From the NCBI GenBank assembly GCA_937911795.1, contig CALDPJ010000265.1:1-6689 (forward strand): 6,689 nucleotides of DNA. The letters are read 5' to 3'. Numbering within the stretch: the first letter of the stretch is position 1; every line of letters starts with the position of its first letter. Both the position numbers and the translations under genes were made by a program. Below the pieces are notes generated by a model. That model made no database searches. It was not told where the DNA came from and was given only the letters and a program-made list of their open reading frames with translations. Source of the stretch: an uncultured Flavobacteriales bacterium (GTDB taxonomy: Bacteria; Bacteroidota; Bacteroidia; Flavobacteriales_D; SKUL01). Positions 5,208-6,689 of this stretch are shown one piece after another.

Positions 5208-6689
5208 CAATGGGTAACCATTCCTGATGCCAATTTTGCTGCTGCCCTCAATAACATAATTCCTGAGTGCATGGATGGGAACCAAATCGACACCTCTTGC
5301 CCGGGAGTAACCAATCTTACTACTTTGAATGTAAGCAACTACGGAATTTCCAGTGTTGTGGGAATAGAATACTTTACCAATATCATAACTCTGAATTGCA
5401 ATTACAATAACCTTACATTTTTACCTCAATTACCATATTCTCTACTTTACCTTCTTTGCGAACACAATCAACTCACATACCTCCCTTCTTTACCGGGTTC
5501 TCTACAAGAATTGAGATTTGGATATAATCAAATATCCTCGCTTACTTCTCTTCCTCCAAATTTGAATTTTCTTAATTGCAACAACAACCCAATTAATACA
5601 TTGCCTGAATTGCCATCATCCATTACGCATTTGAACTGCAGTTACAATTCTCTCGATGCTCTACCTACACTTCTGGGGTCACTCTTCGCTTTTATTTGCA
5701 GAGGAAATCAGATCAGCACGATGCCCGAACTTCCAACATTCTTATCTCAATTCGTTTGTGCTCAGAATGATTTGACATCTCTCCCGGAACTACCTGAGTC
5801 ATTGGAAATTCTGGAGTGTGACAACAACCAGATTACGTGCTTTCCGATGTTCCCGACGGGTTTGAATACATTGGATATCTCGGACAATCCTTTTGCTTGC
5901 TTGCCGAATTATATAGATGCAATGGATGCCAATTTATTGACCTTTCCACTATGCACTTCGGATCTTGTGGATAATCCATATGGCTGCAGTGGTTTCGAAG
6001 GAGTTCGGGGCAGTGTTTATCACGATGCAGATGCAAATTGTGAGCCGGGTGATCTGGAGACGGGATTGGTAAATATCCCCGTGAATCTACTGGATGGTGA
6101 AGGCAATCTATATGGATCGGCATTTTCATTTAGCAATTCGAATTACAATATTGCAGCGGTTGCCGGCGACTACACGGCTCAACTGAATCTAGGAAATCAT
6201 CCTTTTCAATCTACGTGTGAAGACCCTGGAGACCAGCAGGACATTGCTCTAACGGATTTATTACCAGTTGTCGACAATATAGATTTTGGAGTAGAGTGTC
6301 TTCCTGGATTTGATATTGGCGTGAACGCTGTTTCACCGGTTGGTTGGGTGTTTCCCGGTCAGGAATACAGCCTACACATCTTGGCCGGCGACATCTCCAA
6401 TTGGTATGGACTGCAGTGCGTGGAAGAAGTGAGCGGGTCTGTTTCTGTTATCATTGAAGGACCGGTAACTTATGTCGGACCGGCCGACGGATCATTTACT
6501 CCTACAGTGTCCGGTGATATTCAGCTTACCTATGTTATTGATGATTTTGGAAATGTAGATTTCGAAGAATCATTTCGAATCATTCTAGAAACGAATACTT
6601 CAGCACAAGCCGAAGATTTAATCTGCGTGGATGTAATCGTGAATCCTATTGAGGATGATACCAACCCTGAAAATAACATCTACACATAT
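5151..6689 (+). CDS. Secreted leucine-rich-repeat surface protein (3'-truncated by window edge)
   Basis: From the ATG at 5151 the frame stays open for 513 codons to the edge of the window. Residues 1-19 form a signal peptide: MKN, a hydrophobic core, then PAAA with likely cleavage before Q20. Mature protein begins WVTIPDANFAAAL, a head found in many flavobacterial LRR proteins, with a possible C40-C50 disulfide. A first LRR (about 59-80) leads into nine 20-residue units (81-260) of the form LxCxxNxLxxLPxLPxSLxx. Residues 285-382 look like an SdrD-B/prealbumin-type beta-sandwich: VRGSVYHDADANC then E303 and NIPVNLLDG, with D292, D294, N296 and E303 as a possible Ca2+ loop. A further beta-rich region (383-513) ends at EDDTNPENN, a motif usual at the end of DUF11-like extracellular modules. 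In relatives a type IX C-terminal sorting signal follows; here it would lie beyond the window. Role is probably cell-surface adhesion or binding, not enzymatic; the ligand is unknown. Confidence 0.88.
   Translation, partial: MKNLLILPLIFVLSLPAAAQWVTIPDANFAAALNNIIPECMDGNQIDTSCPGVTNLTTLNVSNYGISSVVGIEYFTNIITLNCNYNNLTFLPQLPYSLLYLLCEHNQLTYLPSLPGSLQELRFGYNQISSLTSLPPNLNFLNCNNNPINTLPELPSSITHLNCSYNSLDALPTLLGSLFAFICRGNQISTMPELPTFLSQFVCAQNDLTSLPELPESLEILECDNNQITCFPMFPTGLNTLDISDNPFACLPNYIDAMDANLLTFPLCTSDLVDNPYGCSGFEGVRGSVYHDADANCEPGDLETGLVNIPVNLLDGEGNLYGSAFSFSNSNYNIAAVAGDYTAQLNLGNHPFQSTCEDPGDQQDIALTDLLPVVDNIDFGVECLPGFDIGVNAVSPVGWVFPGQEYSLHILAGDISNWYGLQCVEEVSGSVSVIIEGPVTYVGPADGSFTPTVSGDIQLTYVIDDFGNVDFEESFRIILETNTSAQAEDLICVDVIVNPIEDDTNPENNIYTY
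5391..5900 (+). repeat. Nine in-register 60-bp LRR-coding units
   Basis: Units start at residues 81, 101, 121, 141, 161, 181, 201, 221 and 241; the ninth is counted here only to its tenth residue, although LP still follows at 251-252. Every unit has Asn at position 6. Position 3 is Cys in seven of nine (Phe in the third, Ile in the ninth). Positions 11-12 are LP or a close variant (MP, FP, LT). The period is exactly 60 bases with no indel, yet codons at equivalent positions differ widely (Leu by TTG, CTT, CTA, CTC, CTG; Asn by AAT and AAC). The repeats are therefore conserved as protein, not as recent DNA duplications. The short proline-containing unit resembles the 20-22-residue bacterial LRR class. 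Confidence 0.9.
6003..6296 (+). other. SdrD-B-like beta-sandwich domain with possible Ca2+ loop
   Basis: It covers residues 285-382 of the LRR protein. GSVYHDADANCEPGDLETGL followed by VNIPVNLLDGEGN fits the extracellular pattern G-x-V-x-x-D-x-[DN]-x-[ND]-x(6)-E-x-G-L-x-N-x-x-V, in which the acidic residues commonly bind calcium. It is followed by short beta-type strands and ends at IDFGVEC. The boundaries are approximate and the assignment is by motif. Confidence 0.6.

Noticed and set aside
5391..5900. 60-base periodicity as a possible CRISPR or DNA satellite
   Set aside because: The units share little nucleotide identity, and the period is explained by 20-residue LRR codons in an open frame.
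5833..6129. A 98-codon minus-strand frame inside the LRR gene
   Set aside because: It is opposite a continuous 513-codon frame with signal peptide and repeats; the antisense product is His/Pro/Ser-rich with no motif.

Overview
The window looks like chromosomal DNA from a Bacteroidota bacterium, most likely a flavobacterial lineage (Crocinitomicaceae/Cryomorphaceae-like). This rests on four things. Starts lack Shine-Dalgarno sequences and sit behind A-rich leaders. A TAnnTTTG-type -7 box lies in front of one gene. The window ends in a secreted leucine-rich-repeat protein of the kind these bacteria export by the type IX system. Housekeeping proteins are typical of the group. The taxonomic call is inference; no rRNA or marker gene is present.

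Layout. Bases 1-1401 (+) are the 3' part of an ABC-F ATPase gene of the Uup type, cut by the left edge. Bases 1473-2819 (+) encode a CPA-superfamily cation:proton antiporter with an acidic, His-containing tail. Bases 2885-3706 (+) encode a tandem-domain universal stress protein; it follows the antiporter on the same strand after 65 bases and probably forms a small ion-homeostasis/stress unit with it. Bases 3712-4926 (-) encode an L-2-hydroxyglutarate dehydrogenase/oxidase (LhgO), convergent with the usp gene across only 5 bases. Bases 4927-5150 are a divergent, AT-rich regulatory gap with a good -7 box for lhgO and a perfect 6-4-6 inverted repeat. From 5151 to the right edge (+) an uninterrupted 513-codon frame encodes the N-terminal part of a large secreted LRR protein: signal peptide, about ten LRRs, an SdrD-B-like domain and the start of a further beta-rich region.

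The first four genes are ordinary core functions: ribosome-associated or DNA-repair ATPase, pH/cation homeostasis, stress response, and clearance of a metabolic by-product. The most distinctive content is the LRR gene: nine consecutive units of exactly 20 residues with no indel, a conserved Cys column and Asn column, and a strong base-composition gradient along the gene. I found no CRISPR array, mobile element, tRNA or rRNA, and no convincing new multi-gene system.
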